DNA of 64,000 nucleotides from Sediminibacter sp. Hel_I_10 (GTDB lineage: Bacteria > Bacteroidota > Bacteroidia > Flavobacteriales > Flavobacteriaceae), in assembly GCF_000688335.1 (NCBI RefSeq), contig NZ_JHZX01000001.1, forward strand, positions 124,001-188,000, written 5' to 3'. This document shows positions 39,201 through 46,599 of this stretch, in pieces (position 1 is the stretch's first letter; every line of letters starts with the position of its first letter). Made by a program: the position numbers and the translations under genes. Below the pieces are notes generated by a model. It was not told the DNA's origin, did no database searches, and saw nothing but the letters and a program-made list of their open reading frames with translations.

Positions 39201-40296
39201 CCTTATAGATGAAACCGCGCCTACATTTACAGTTCCAGAAAGTATTACTGTTGAGTGTGACGTAGATATCACAGACCTTTCGGTAACTGGCGATGTTACA
39301 GATGAAGCTGATAACTGCGCTGCAGATATTGAAGCAACATATTCCGATGAAGTTGTAAATGGAGATTGTATTGGTGAGTCTATCATTACAAGAACTTGGA
39401 CCTTAAGCGACGGTTGTAATGAAACCTCTCTTGATCAAACTATTACTGTTCAAGATACCACTGCGCCAGATCTAACTTCAGAATATGAATCTGAAGTCAC
39501 CGTGAACTGTGCAGAAGTTCCTGAAGTTCCAGAATTGACATTTCAAGATAATTGTACTAACGACGTTTCTGTAACCTTTACTGAAAACTCTACAGATGAT
39601 GGTACCGGTGGTGATTATATAATTATTAGAGAATGGTTAGTTAGCGATGATTGTGGTAATGAAACTTTATTTACTCAAACCATTACTGTCAATACAGATG
39701 GTGATTCCATCACTGTTGTTGAAGGAGAATCTATTTGTATTGGAGACGACTTTAGTTATGATCTCTTCAATTTACTCGAAGGAGACGTTGATCAAGGAGG
39801 AACCTGGACTACCACTAATACCGATATTATAATTGATGGTAATTTCTTTAATCCTTCACAACTGTTAAACTTAGACGGTAGCGCAAATACTGAAGATGTA
39901 GGAGATTATACATTTACCTATACCTACGATGGTGCTTGTTCTGGTAGTGTTACAGCAACGCTTAACATAAATGATGACTGTATTGTTTTACCATGTGGTA
40001 GAGATGATGTTGTTATTTCAAGAGCTGTAACTGTTAATAACGATGGTGTTAATGAAACCTTCACTATTACAGGAGTTGAAACTTGTGGATTCGCTTTTGA
40101 GGTACAAATCTTCAATAGATGGGGTGCCAAAATCTATGAGAACAATAACTATGAGAATGATTGGGGTGGCCAAGTATCTGATGGATCTATTGGAAGCTCT
40201 GGTCTTGTACCAACAGGAACATACTATTATGTTTTAAATATAAAGAATAGTGGATTTGAGCCTATTGCAGGACCAATTTACGTATCAACTAAATAA
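33253..40296 (+). CDS. Giant repeat adhesin with T9SS type B (gliding motility-associated) C-terminal domain
   Basis: The 2347-residue protein starts MKTLNSCIIMLLLLLNLEGFAQ, a signal peptide; an ATG at 33235 would add six residues before it. About three ~650-residue repeats follow, each starting F.CDGT..YQTI, with a propeller-like segment (NGIGFNTVDGLIYGVDS, SVDDDG loops), a DUF11-like segment (LGQ.FTYTFTI.NAT) and an HYR-like Ig segment rich in DNCS and TWT..D.CGN. Four further HYR-type modules (FTVP..IT.ECD) come next. The final ~90 residues are a type B T9SS sorting domain (VQIFNRWGAKIYENNNYENDW). It should be a surface adhesin exported by T9SS, perhaps with gliding or attachment roles as for SprB. 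The SprF-like and OmpA-like genes follow at 13 and 12 bp. Confidence 0.9.
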   Translation: MKTLNSCIIMLLLLLNLEGFAQGPAVFTCDGTALYQTISIEENIPGVGSQGDFIFYSVNPSTGEFTFVNNLSVDDDGGADGDTAISGNINSIGFNPIDGFIYGISTNLTPILYKISPNGYVQNLGNISGPLANVSGKQAGVIDQNGIYYVTGSSQKLYSIDLSSSPSPGDIITSTFLFNTGKATSDIAINPINNLIYGWDEGTKRQLFTINTNNGDISVIGPAEATSQYRVFGALYFTAGGQLIGYGDDANINGFNTQETLVQINVDTGIPSFIATGESVNSNDGTSCPYGLELFKAAPENVSLGEEFTYTFTIYNASGVPLTNLEFIDNLIDGIIFTTDPFNITNNLQIIGSTEGLTSANLTINEVPIGFSSFQINVTTDCSTENMVISNQATLSSDVLTVTSDDPQMAGVTNTTITDIQDPTINVPDPLVIEGCDLNVINEDNALFPFTTTQSNDIKDIFNTVSDYTTTAPQNIESITYIDEIIDENSCPKVVNRNFSLTSTCGAVTVITQVINVTDTVLPIILESLPEDVTVECDSIPEAPVLTAEDNCSIIEVIFSENVIAGECEFQQTIERTWSATDDCNNTTSHTQIITVQDTTAPEAPVAPEDITYENVDPNTIDPVTLTAIDNCSGDIEAVSVDTIDDSDPSNIIIIRTWTFVDDCGNSSSVSQTITVIDDLSFACDGTVFYQTIQINQDIENVGSAGDFVLYLVNPSGDFSFFANLSVDDDGAGTEDEAIVNTINGIGFNTVDGLIYGVDSTADYLYRIKPNGYVENLGIVSGPISNSSNYSGTFDNDGTYYVFGSNGNLVSIDLSGEVNPGDPITSTFLYDLNIDSPDVAINPSDFKMYGWNSSTRQLFRVDLTNGNVEIIGPAANTSNYFSFGGMYFTASGQLFGYGNDTTVGTPGNSQESVVQFNLTTGEPTTIGIGIEVTANDGASCAFGFELLKDAPNTVDLGQIFTYTFTIANATNDSLNDLEFIDDLMSGLTFTSDPYNITNGMSIEGTTDGLTSANLTIGNIPTGSSTFQIDVVTDCSIEGVISNQATLSSEFLTVTSDDPQTSGVTNTTVTQITDPTINVPNPLVIEGCDISVINIESAVFPISTTMSDDVKDVFNTVTDYTTNAPQNIESITYIDTIVDENSCPIVLNRNFTLTNTCGAVSVITQVINVTDSVLPSFIESLPADVTLECGNIPEAPVLTAEDNCSDANVVFSENIVLQDCGQIVERTWTATDACGNTRIHTQTITVEDTTAPVAPDAPEDITIEGTDIEDVPSENLTALDNCSGEIEATPVDTVDESDPNMIVIIRTWTFVDNCGNSSSVSQTITLVDDPSFACDGTVFYQTIRINNNIEGVGSAGDFILYLVNPSGEFSFFANLSVDDDGAGTEDEALVDSINGIGFNTVDGLLYGVDSTDDYLYRIMPNGYVQNLGVVTGPISNSSNYSGTFDNDGTYYVLGNNGSLVSIDLSGEVNPGDPITSTFLYNLNVNSPDVAINPSDFKMYGWNSNTRQLFRVDLSTGDLEIIGPDANTSNYFSFGGLYFTASGQLFGYGNDTNVGSPGNSQESVVQFDLATGIPTTIGIGPEVTANDGASCAFGFELLKDAPATVDLGQVFTYTFTIANATNGILNDLEFIDDLMSGLVFTSDPYNITNGMSITGTTNGLTSANLTIGNIATGSSTFQIDVVTDCSIIDGIISNQATLSSEFLTVTSDDPQTAGVTNTTVTQITDPTIEIPNPLVIEGCDTSVITVENAVFPLSETMSEDIKDVFNTVDGYTATAPQNIESITYIDTIVDDNSCPIIVNRVFTLINTCGVSTEITQEINVQDTEAPTFTVPDDITIECDDDATFLSLTGDVTDEADNCTTDLEATYVDAFQETDCAGAMTILRSWTLTDDCGNETTLVQTITMQDSVAPMFTVPADVTLDCDVDVTDLSITGDVTDEADNCATTGLDAVFTDEIEQGECAGGSVITRTWTLSDGCNETTMVQTITLIDETAPTFTVPESITVECDVDITDLSVTGDVTDEADNCAADIEATYSDEVVNGDCIGESIITRTWTLSDGCNETSLDQTITVQDTTAPDLTSEYESEVTVNCAEVPEVPELTFQDNCTNDVSVTFTENSTDDGTGGDYIIIREWLVSDDCGNETLFTQTITVNTDGDSITVVEGESICIGDDFSYDLFNLLEGDVDQGGTWTTTNTDIIIDGNFFNPSQLLNLDGSANTEDVGDYTFTYTYDGACSGSVTATLNINDDCIVLPCGRDDVVISRAVTVNNDGVNETFTITGVETCGFAFEVQIFNRWGAKIYENNNYENDWGGQVSDGSIGSSGLVPTGTYYYVLNIKNSGFEPIAGPIYVSTK
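33331..38700 (+). repeat. Three ~1.95-kb protein-level repeats within the adhesin gene
   Basis: Units begin near 33331, 35294 and 37241, each at F.CDGT..YQTI. Units 2 and 3 are very close at protein level yet differ at many synonymous bases, so they are old duplications kept by selection, unlike the homogenised repeats at 5872-7950. Confidence 0.8.
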
Positions 40297-40309
40297 ATCT
40301 TAGCCTATT

Positions 40310-41230
40310 ATGAAATTAATAAAGTTTAGTATCATAGCCGTCATGCTCCTTAGTGGGATGACGAGCATTGCGCAACAACTTCCGCAGTTTACGCAATATA
40401 TGTACAATACCATTTCTATAAATCCGGCTTATGCAGGTAGTAGAGAAACATTAAGTGTTGTAGGATTACATAGAAGCCAGTGGGTTGGTCTAGACGGAGG
40501 TCCAACCACCCAAACGTTATCTGTACACGCTCCTCTGCGAAATGAAAAGGTAGGGTTGGGAGTCTCTTTCATCAACGATGAACTTGGATATCAAAATTTT
40601 CAATACCTCTATGCTGATTTCTCTTATACCTTAAATTTAGGAGAGGAAGTTAAATTGGCATTCGGTTTAAAAGCCGGGTTTACAGGATACAGCCTTGATG
40701 GTGATTTTCAGTCTTCAGAAGGCCAAGTAGATCAAGTGATTTTTGGCTTTGAAGATCGTTGGAAACCCAACATAGGTACGGGACTATATCTTCATACAAA
40801 TAAGTGGTATTTAGGATTATCTGCTCCAAGAATTTTAAATACAGATTATACAGGTAATGATGATTTTCAGTCTTTAGAGCGTATTAGTTATTACGCAACT
40901 GCTGGTTATGTGTTTGATATTGGTAATGACGTTAAATTTAAACCTGCCACATTACTCAAACTTACCAATGGAGCACCACTCTCTTGGGATGTTACCGCAA
41001 ACTTTTTGTTCTTTGAAAAATTATGGATTGGTCCAGCTTATAGAATGAATGAAAATGCTGGGGCTTTTGGAGGCATCATTGACTTTCAAATTTCAAAACA
41101 ACTGCGTGTAGGTTATGCTTATGAAAATCCTACATCAGACCTTAGACCTTATACAACAGGTACACACGAAATATTGCTAATGTTTGAATTATTCAAAAGC
41201 AAACGTATTAAATCACCTAGATACTTCTAA
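40310..41230 (+). CDS. PorP/SprF family T9SS outer-membrane protein
   Basis: The 306-residue protein has a signal peptide and the PorP/SprF family start QLPQFTQYMYNTISINPAYAGSR, then a beta-barrel with alternating aromatic residues ending LLMFELFKSKRIKSPRYF. In Flavobacterium johnsoniae SprF is encoded next to sprB and is needed for SprB to reach the surface. This gene lies 13 bp after the giant type B cargo, the same relation, so it is probably the dedicated outer-membrane partner of that adhesin. It is one of what are usually several paralogues per genome. Confidence 0.92.
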   Translation: MKLIKFSIIAVMLLSGMTSIAQQLPQFTQYMYNTISINPAYAGSRETLSVVGLHRSQWVGLDGGPTTQTLSVHAPLRNEKVGLGVSFINDELGYQNFQYLYADFSYTLNLGEEVKLAFGLKAGFTGYSLDGDFQSSEGQVDQVIFGFEDRWKPNIGTGLYLHTNKWYLGLSAPRILNTDYTGNDDFQSLERISYYATAGYVFDIGNDVKFKPATLLKLTNGAPLSWDVTANFLFFEKLWIGPAYRMNENAGAFGGIIDFQISKQLRVGYAYENPTSDLRPYTTGTHEILLMFELFKSKRIKSPRYF

Positions 41231-41242
41231 AAAACAGCTCAT

Positions 41243-43180
41243 ATGAAATCAAAGTTTTTACTCTTAATAATATTTGCGCTTAGTAGCACATTTATGATTG
41301 CCCAAGAAAAACTAGCAGATAAGTTTTTTAGCAATTATGGTTACGCAAAGGCGACCGAACTCTACGAAGAAGTCCTTAAAAAAGGAGATACCTCGATAAA
41401 TGTCTTAACGCATTTGGGAGATTGTTACTACAATAATTCTAAATCTGAAAAAGCAGCATTTTGGTACGGTAAAGCCTTTAAAAAATACGGGAAGAATAAA
41501 ATCAATCCTGAGTACATGTACAAGTACGTACAGTCCTTAAGAAGCCAAAACGATTATGAAGAGGCTGAAAAATGGATGAAAGAATTCATGATAATCCAGA
41601 ACGATGATACTCGTGTAGAAGATTACAATACCGAAAATATTTCTAAATATGAAGAACTTGAAGATCCTGAAAAAAATCGCGTGGTAAAATTAAAAAACCT
41701 TCCGTTCAATTCTAAATATTCAGACTTTGGCGCTTTTATTCATGACGGACAGTTCTATTTTGCTTCTGCTAGAAATACAGATAGCAAAAAACTGTATGGC
41801 TGGAACGAAGAGCCTTTTTTAGATATCTATCAAGTAGAAGTTAGTAAAGGTATTGATTCTACAACTTACGGAGCTCCAGATTTTATACCTGCCGAACAAA
41901 TAAATAGTAAATACCATGAAGCTTCTGTTGCCATAACAAATGATGGAAAAACAATGTATTTTACTAGAGACAACGTTTCTGGAAGAAATAAATTAGATTA
42001 TGATAAAAAAGGAACCACACACCTTAAAATTTACCAAGCTTCTCTTGTTGATGGACAATGGACTTATTTAATGGAGTTACCCTTCAATGATGACGTGTTT
42101 TCAACAGGTCATCCTGCATTAAGTCCAGATAATAAACAATTATATTTTGTTTCTGATAGAGATGGTGGCTTAGGCAATACAGATATTTATGTAGTTGATA
42201 TTGCTGAAAACGGAAAATTCTCTAAACCGAGAAATTTAGGCGATAAAATCAATACCGAAGGCAGAGAAATGTTTCCTTTTGTTAGTAAGGACAGTACCTT
42301 ATACTTCTCATCTGACGGTCATTTGAATTTAGGATTATTGGATATTTTTAAATCTAACATCCTCAAAGATGAAAATGCCATGCCAGAAAACATGGGTGCA
42401 CCTTACAATAGTGGCTATGATGATTTTGCCTATTTCAATGATGCAGAAGTTGTAGAAAGCGAAAATGGATATACCGGTTATTTTTCTTCAGATAGACCTA
42501 ACGGAAAAGGAAGCGACGATATTTACGGTTTTGACACTAGGTATTGTACCAAAGTGATCAAAGGATTTTCACGCTTAAGTGTAGACAATACTATTTTAGG
42601 TGGCGTTAAGGTTCAATTGATCAATGAGGTTGGAAAAGTCATCTCAGAAGTCGTTACTGGAGATGATGGCGCGTATGAGTTTGATGCAGAATGTGAATCG
42701 AAGTACACTCTAATTGGCACGCTTAAAGATCATAAAAAAGACCAAAAAGAAATCACTACAGATGGCTCAAATGATCCAAATGTTGCGGCAGATCTCTTTT
42801 TAGAGCCTCTAATTAATGATAATCAAATTGTAATCAATCCTATCTTTTTTGATTATGATAAAGCTGAAATTAGAACAGATGCTCAATATGAATTAGAAAA
42901 CATCGTAGATGTGTTAAGAGCGCACCCAGAAATGGTAATTAGAATCGAATCTCATACGGATAGCCGCGGACGTGATCTGTACAATATGAAGCTTTCAGAT
43001 GAACGCGCTGTTGCAACCAGAGACTATATTTTATCTAGAGGCATTGCTCCAGAACGCATAGAAAGCGCCATAGGTTTTGGTGAATCACAATTATTAAATG
43101 AATGTTCTAATGGCGTAAAATGTACTGAGGAACAACACCAAATGAATAGACGATCTTACTTCTATATTTTAAAGGAATAA
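41243..43180 (+). CDS. OmpA-family protein with TPR, PD40 propeller and carboxypeptidase-regulatory-like domains
   Basis: The 645-residue protein begins with a signal peptide, then TPR-like helices (about 25-130), PD40/WD40-like propeller strands (ISPDNKQLYF-type blades such as LSPDNKQLYFVSDRDGGLG), a CNA/carboxypeptidase-regulatory-like domain (about 440-520) and a C-terminal OmpA domain (IFFDYDKAEIRTDAQYEL, RIESHTDSRG) that binds peptidoglycan. The layout matches the OmpA-type proteins encoded downstream of PorP/SprF paralogues and resembles the T9SS protein PorE. Inference: it anchors the adhesin-SprF complex to the cell wall. It ends at a strong hairpin. Confidence 0.9.
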   Translation: MKSKFLLLIIFALSSTFMIAQEKLADKFFSNYGYAKATELYEEVLKKGDTSINVLTHLGDCYYNNSKSEKAAFWYGKAFKKYGKNKINPEYMYKYVQSLRSQNDYEEAEKWMKEFMIIQNDDTRVEDYNTENISKYEELEDPEKNRVVKLKNLPFNSKYSDFGAFIHDGQFYFASARNTDSKKLYGWNEEPFLDIYQVEVSKGIDSTTYGAPDFIPAEQINSKYHEASVAITNDGKTMYFTRDNVSGRNKLDYDKKGTTHLKIYQASLVDGQWTYLMELPFNDDVFSTGHPALSPDNKQLYFVSDRDGGLGNTDIYVVDIAENGKFSKPRNLGDKINTEGREMFPFVSKDSTLYFSSDGHLNLGLLDIFKSNILKDENAMPENMGAPYNSGYDDFAYFNDAEVVESENGYTGYFSSDRPNGKGSDDIYGFDTRYCTKVIKGFSRLSVDNTILGGVKVQLINEVGKVISEVVTGDDGAYEFDAECESKYTLIGTLKDHKKDQKEITTDGSNDPNVAADLFLEPLINDNQIVINPIFFDYDKAEIRTDAQYELENIVDVLRAHPEMVIRIESHTDSRGRDLYNMKLSDERAVATRDYILSRGIAPERIESAIGFGESQLLNECSNGVKCTEEQHQMNRRSYFYILKE

Positions 43181-43210
43181 GATACAACCTAATAATAACT
43201 GAATATCAAA

Positions 43211-43234
43211 GAAGCAGGCTTAAGAGCCTGCTTC
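43211..43234 (+). terminator. Terminator of the adhesin operon
   Basis: GAAGCAGGCT/AGCCTGCTTC (43211-43220, 43225-43234) with loop TAAG is followed by a T-rich run, 30 bp after the OmpA-like gene. Confidence 0.85.
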
Positions 43235-43793
43235 TTTGTTTTTGAACATATCCAAAAGAAGGAATAACATCATATAGTAACGATACCTATTGCTGTTATG
43301 TTATAGCAGTAACAATACTCTGAGATTGCAATTCTCTAATCAACAAGCTGTCCCCTAGTATTTGACAACATAATTCCTAAAGTCTAAACAACTCAACCAT
43401 CACTTCATTTAGTATACTTGATTAATTTAAATTCAGCAACGTAATTTTCGGCGATCATAATCCAGAATAAAAGACCTAGACTCTCAATTAATTAGCATCC
43501 AATCTACTACGACATACAGGTCTTAATAGAGGATTACATCTTTAAAATTGAATAAAGATACTAAGCATTAGTTTCTAAACAGAAATCCCTCTCCTATTAA
43601 CTGAATAAAGGACGTCTGTCCTACTTATCTTTCAGAATTACACCAACTAACAAGTACTACAATATCAACATGAATACCATTTTCCGAAGTTGATTGGAAT
43701 ACTTAGAAATTTGTAGCCTAACTTATTTTAAATATCCCATAACCACCAATATTGATTTCAACTTAAAAAGGGTCAAGGGTACAATAAAAAAAA
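43235..43793. other. Long noncoding stretch enclosed by two terminators
   Basis: About 560 bases without a credible reading frame on either strand, bounded by terminators that face it from both sides. A 10-bp hairpin with two G-U pairs lies at 43290-43312 (TTGCTGTTAT, loop GTT, ATAGCAGTAA). No exact -7 promoter element or tRNA was found. Confidence 0.5.
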
Positions 43794-43818
43794 GAGCCAC
43801 AACTTAATGTTGTGGCTC
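43794..43818 (-). terminator. Terminator of the CAP lipoprotein gene
   Basis: GAGCCACAAC/GTTGTGGCTC (43794-43803, 43809-43818) with a 5-base loop is followed on the minus strand by a T-run (A-run 43785-43793 on plus). Confidence 0.85.
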
Positions 43819-43849
43819 CTTAACGATAGGGATTAGGTTGATTAAATTT

Positions 43850-44341
43850 TCATTTCATGAAGATATTTGTAAAATACCATTTGCCATCGGCATCAAGTTC
43901 TGCTGAAACATCACAATAGGTAAAATCACCTTCAATATTAAGTCGGTGACCTTCACTTCTAAGCCATGCATTAACAACGCTTTCTGCTGAACTAAAAGCG
44001 TAAGCCACATTTTCTGAAACTACGGTAGCAGAAGCATTTTGAACAAGACTATTTTTACGTAAAAAGAAATTATCGTGAGATACATGATTAGACTCAATCA
44101 TATAATCTGTATGGGTAAAAGCCACGGCTTTTATTGTATTATGACTATTTAAGGCATTTAATCCTAGAGCTAAACGGTGTTCGTTAATCCGCTCTATAAT
44201 CTCTATCTCAATTTCTTTAGCTGTAGGTGCAGCTGGAAGATCGATAGTATTAACTTCATTCTCAGATAAAGGTTCATGTGAACATGAAAACGAGAGCATA
44301 GCCAGTAAGGCCATGGTTAATAGCGCTTTAGTAGGTTTCAT
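43850..44341 (-). CDS. CAP-domain (SCP/PR-1-like) lipoprotein
   Basis: The 163-residue protein has a lipoprotein signal (LLAMLSFSCSHEPL, with the lipidation cysteine near residue 20) and a CAP domain from about residue 45. CAP cues are INEHRLALGLNAL, the histidine in AFTHTDYMI, the S.N.A block VSENVAYAF and the SEGHRLNIEGDF motif with its conserved histidine. Bacterial CAP proteins are secreted and of unclear activity; this one should sit in the outer membrane. It is transcribed alone toward its own terminator. Confidence 0.88.
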   Translation of the reverse strand: MKPTKALLTMALLAMLSFSCSHEPLSENEVNTIDLPAAPTAKEIEIEIIERINEHRLALGLNALNSHNTIKAVAFTHTDYMIESNHVSHDNFFLRKNSLVQNASATVVSENVAYAFSSAESVVNAWLRSEGHRLNIEGDFTYCDVSAELDADGKWYFTNIFMK

Positions 44342-44533
44342 AAGTAGGTTATTTCAATTTGGTGATACTAAAGTAGTACGCCAATCTTCAATAACCTGTT
44401 AACAAAGTGTTAAAATCGATAAACAACATGTATTTCGTCGATTTTTTATGTCAAACATCGATGAAATACAATTTCGTGATCCTATTTTAGGTAATTAAAC
44501 CTCAAAACATTACTCTTTATCGGTTTTTTTGTC

Positions 44534-45181
44534 TCATGGTGACAAACGATCAATTTTCCAATCTAAATTGGATTGTTTCAAAAACCTTAGGCGATCGTGC
44601 AAACGGTTAGGCCGTCCCTGCCAAAATTCAACTTCTATAGGTTCTACTATAAAACCGCCCCAAAAGTCTGGTCTAGGTACCTCTTTACTATCATAATCCT
44701 TCTCTAAGGCCATCAATTTTTTCTCTAACACTTCCCTACTCTCTATAACCTCGCTTTGTTGAGATGCTAATGCTCCTAATTGGCTGCCCTTAGGTCTCGA
44801 ATGAAAATACTGATCACTTTCCTCTGCCTTCACTTTTTGTGCCTTTCCTTTAATAATGACTTGTCGTTCTGCCTCAGGCCAGAAAAAAGATAAACAGACA
44901 TTTGGATTTGCTGCAATAGCCTTTCCTTTTTCACTTTCATAGTTAGTGTAGAATACAAAACCTTCCGCAGAAAACGATTTGAGAAGCACTACCCTACTTT
45001 TAGGGTAGCCATCAATACCAACTGTATTTAAAGTCATTGCGTTGGGCTCTCCCACTTCAAAATGATGATCTACTTCATGAAACCATCTCTCAAAGAGCGC
45101 AAACGGGTTATCACCCACATTATCTTCTAAAAGCTCTTGTTTTTCATAAGATTTACGGTAATTACTTAAATCTGTTTTCAT
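44534..45181 (-). CDS. pdxH: Pyridoxamine 5'-phosphate oxidase
   Basis: The 215-residue protein matches PdxH, the FMN enzyme that oxidises pyridoxamine or pyridoxine 5'-phosphate to PLP, the cofactor of enzymes such as the LtaE encoded in this window. Conserved blocks are RVVLLKSFS, YTNYESEKG, RPKGSQLGALASQQS, PDFWGGF and the C-terminal QGRPNRLHDRLRF. The frame runs upstream to 45253, but the ATG at 45181 (MKTDLSNYRKSYEKQEL) is the natural family start. It is the last gene of the minus-strand group that includes rnz and pyrB. Confidence 0.95.
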   Translation of the reverse strand: MKTDLSNYRKSYEKQELLEDNVGDNPFALFERWFHEVDHHFEVGEPNAMTLNTVGIDGYPKSRVVLLKSFSAEGFVFYTNYESEKGKAIAANPNVCLSFFWPEAERQVIIKGKAQKVKAEESDQYFHSRPKGSQLGALASQQSEVIESREVLEKKLMALEKDYDSKEVPRPDFWGGFIVEPIEVEFWQGRPNRLHDRLRFLKQSNLDWKIDRLSP

Positions 45182-45269
45182 AGCTATTTGATTTTTATAT
45201 TTTAATGCTCTAGCCTGTTTAATTTCAGTGTCAAAGTGAAGGAGAGCATTCAATAGTGGTCACTAATGG

Positions 45270-46178
45270 TTATTCTATTAAAAATTCCCTCCCATCTAGC
45301 GCCAGTTCCACTTTATTAAAAATAGTTTCAGCTTCTTCCTTAAACGGCTCAAAACCATTATATCGAGTTGAGTAATGCCCTAAGATAAGCAGGCCTACCT
45401 CGGCTTGTTTGGCAATTTCAGCTGCTTGCTTGGCAGTACTATGCTTCGTTGTTTCTGCTAATTCCTTATTTATATCGAGAAAAGTAGATTCGTGATAAAG
45501 CGCATTGACGTTCTTTATAATTGGCACTACCCGCTCGTTATAAACCGTATCGCTACAAAACGCGTAACTTTTTGGAGGCTTTGCAGACTTGGTTACAGTG
45601 TTGTTCTTAATGAGTTCTCCTTGATTATTCTCAACATCATAACCTTGCTGAAGCTTTCGGTAATAAGCAACATCAATATCATTCGCCTCAACGGCATTGA
45701 TATCTAATCTTCTTGGCCCTATTTTTTCTTTAAACAAAAATCCATTGGTGTAAACACGATGCTCTAAGGGAATGGTGTGTACCTCTACCTGGTCATCTTC
45801 ATAGATCATTTCCGAAGTATGAGAAGAAAGTTCATGAAAAACGAGGTTATAATTGGTCCACGACTTAGCCAATTTCATTTGAAGCGTGATGACTTCTTTG
45901 AGTCCTTTAGGAGCATATATATGTAAATCTGCATCTCTGCTCAATAAGTTAAAAGTTGAGACCAATCCTGAAAGACCAAAAACATGATCTCCATGTAAAT
46001 GCGAAATGAAGATGTGCTTGATACGCCCAAATTTAATTTTTCGTCGCCGCAACTCTACCTGGGTACCTTCTCCACAATCTATTAAAAACGTATGCTTTTT
46101 AATTTCCAATACTTGCGAAGTGGTTATAGAGCCTACTTTTGGTGTTGCGCTGTGACAACCAAGTATGGTAAGTTTCAT
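45270..46178 (-). CDS. rnz: Ribonuclease Z
   Basis: The 302-residue protein is a metallo-beta-lactamase-fold endonuclease that trims the 3' end of tRNA precursors. The zinc motif SHLHGDH lies at residues 59-65 with a downstream CSDTVYNE and a C-terminal GHYSTRY histidine segment; the start LTILGCHSATP is the usual ElaC/RNase Z start. The length fits the short RNase Z class. Together with rnpB, the window therefore encodes maturation factors for both tRNA ends. Confidence 0.95.
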   Translation of the reverse strand: MKLTILGCHSATPKVGSITTSQVLEIKKHTFLIDCGEGTQVELRRRKIKFGRIKHIFISHLHGDHVFGLSGLVSTFNLLSRDADLHIYAPKGLKEVITLQMKLAKSWTNYNLVFHELSSHTSEMIYEDDQVEVHTIPLEHRVYTNGFLFKEKIGPRRLDINAVEANDIDVAYYRKLQQGYDVENNQGELIKNNTVTKSAKPPKSYAFCSDTVYNERVVPIIKNVNALYHESTFLDINKELAETTKHSTAKQAAEIAKQAEVGLLILGHYSTRYNGFEPFKEEAETIFNKVELALDGREFLIE

Positions 46179-46262
46179 CTTGTAATTCGTTTTAATTTAT
46201 TCTGAAACGTGAGCAAATCCTCATGCTTATTAAGACATAGGTTTAAATATAGCCTGCTAAAA

Positions 46263-46595
46263 TTAAAAGCCTAAATCACGCTCCATATCTTCCATTTCAA
46301 TCACATCATAAGCTTCCTTTACTGTTGGAACTACAATGATCTCATCTGGCATTTTGTCTAAATCTGCAGAATCAGAAACGACTACAAAGCTATGATTTGC
46401 ACCTCTATGATTATTACTCAATTGCAAAAACTCTACTATAGAAGCAACATCTGCTTGTTTTAGCGTATTTATATTTACAATAATATTGTTGTTTTTAAAC
46501 GTGTCATAAGAACTTTCAATACGTTTAACAAAGTCAATAAGACCCAACTTTTCTTGAGTTATAATTACGGTATTTTCATTTTTGTCTATAATCAT
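46263..46595 (-). CDS. STAS-like small protein
   Basis: The 110-residue cytosolic protein has alternating strands and helices (VIITQEK, FKNNNIIVNINTL, HSFVVVSDSADLDKMP, IIVVPTVKEAYDVI) like a STAS/anti-anti-sigma fold. No serine in the usual phosphorylation context can be named with confidence. It starts 4 bp after the pyrB stop and precedes rnz, a position that suggests co-transcription. Its function is unknown; homologues placed here may carry a ribonuclease Z label by mistake because of the neighbour. Confidence 0.6.
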   Translation of the reverse strand: MIIDKNENTVIITQEKLGLIDFVKRIESSYDTFKNNNIIVNINTLKQADVASIVEFLQLSNNHRGANHSFVVVSDSADLDKMPDEIIVVPTVKEAYDVIEMEDMERDLGF

Positions 46596-46599
46596 GATA

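Noticed and set aside
38518-39386. Several minus-strand frames inside the adhesin gene
   Set aside because: They follow the repeat structure and composition of the plus-strand gene and have no domain of their own.
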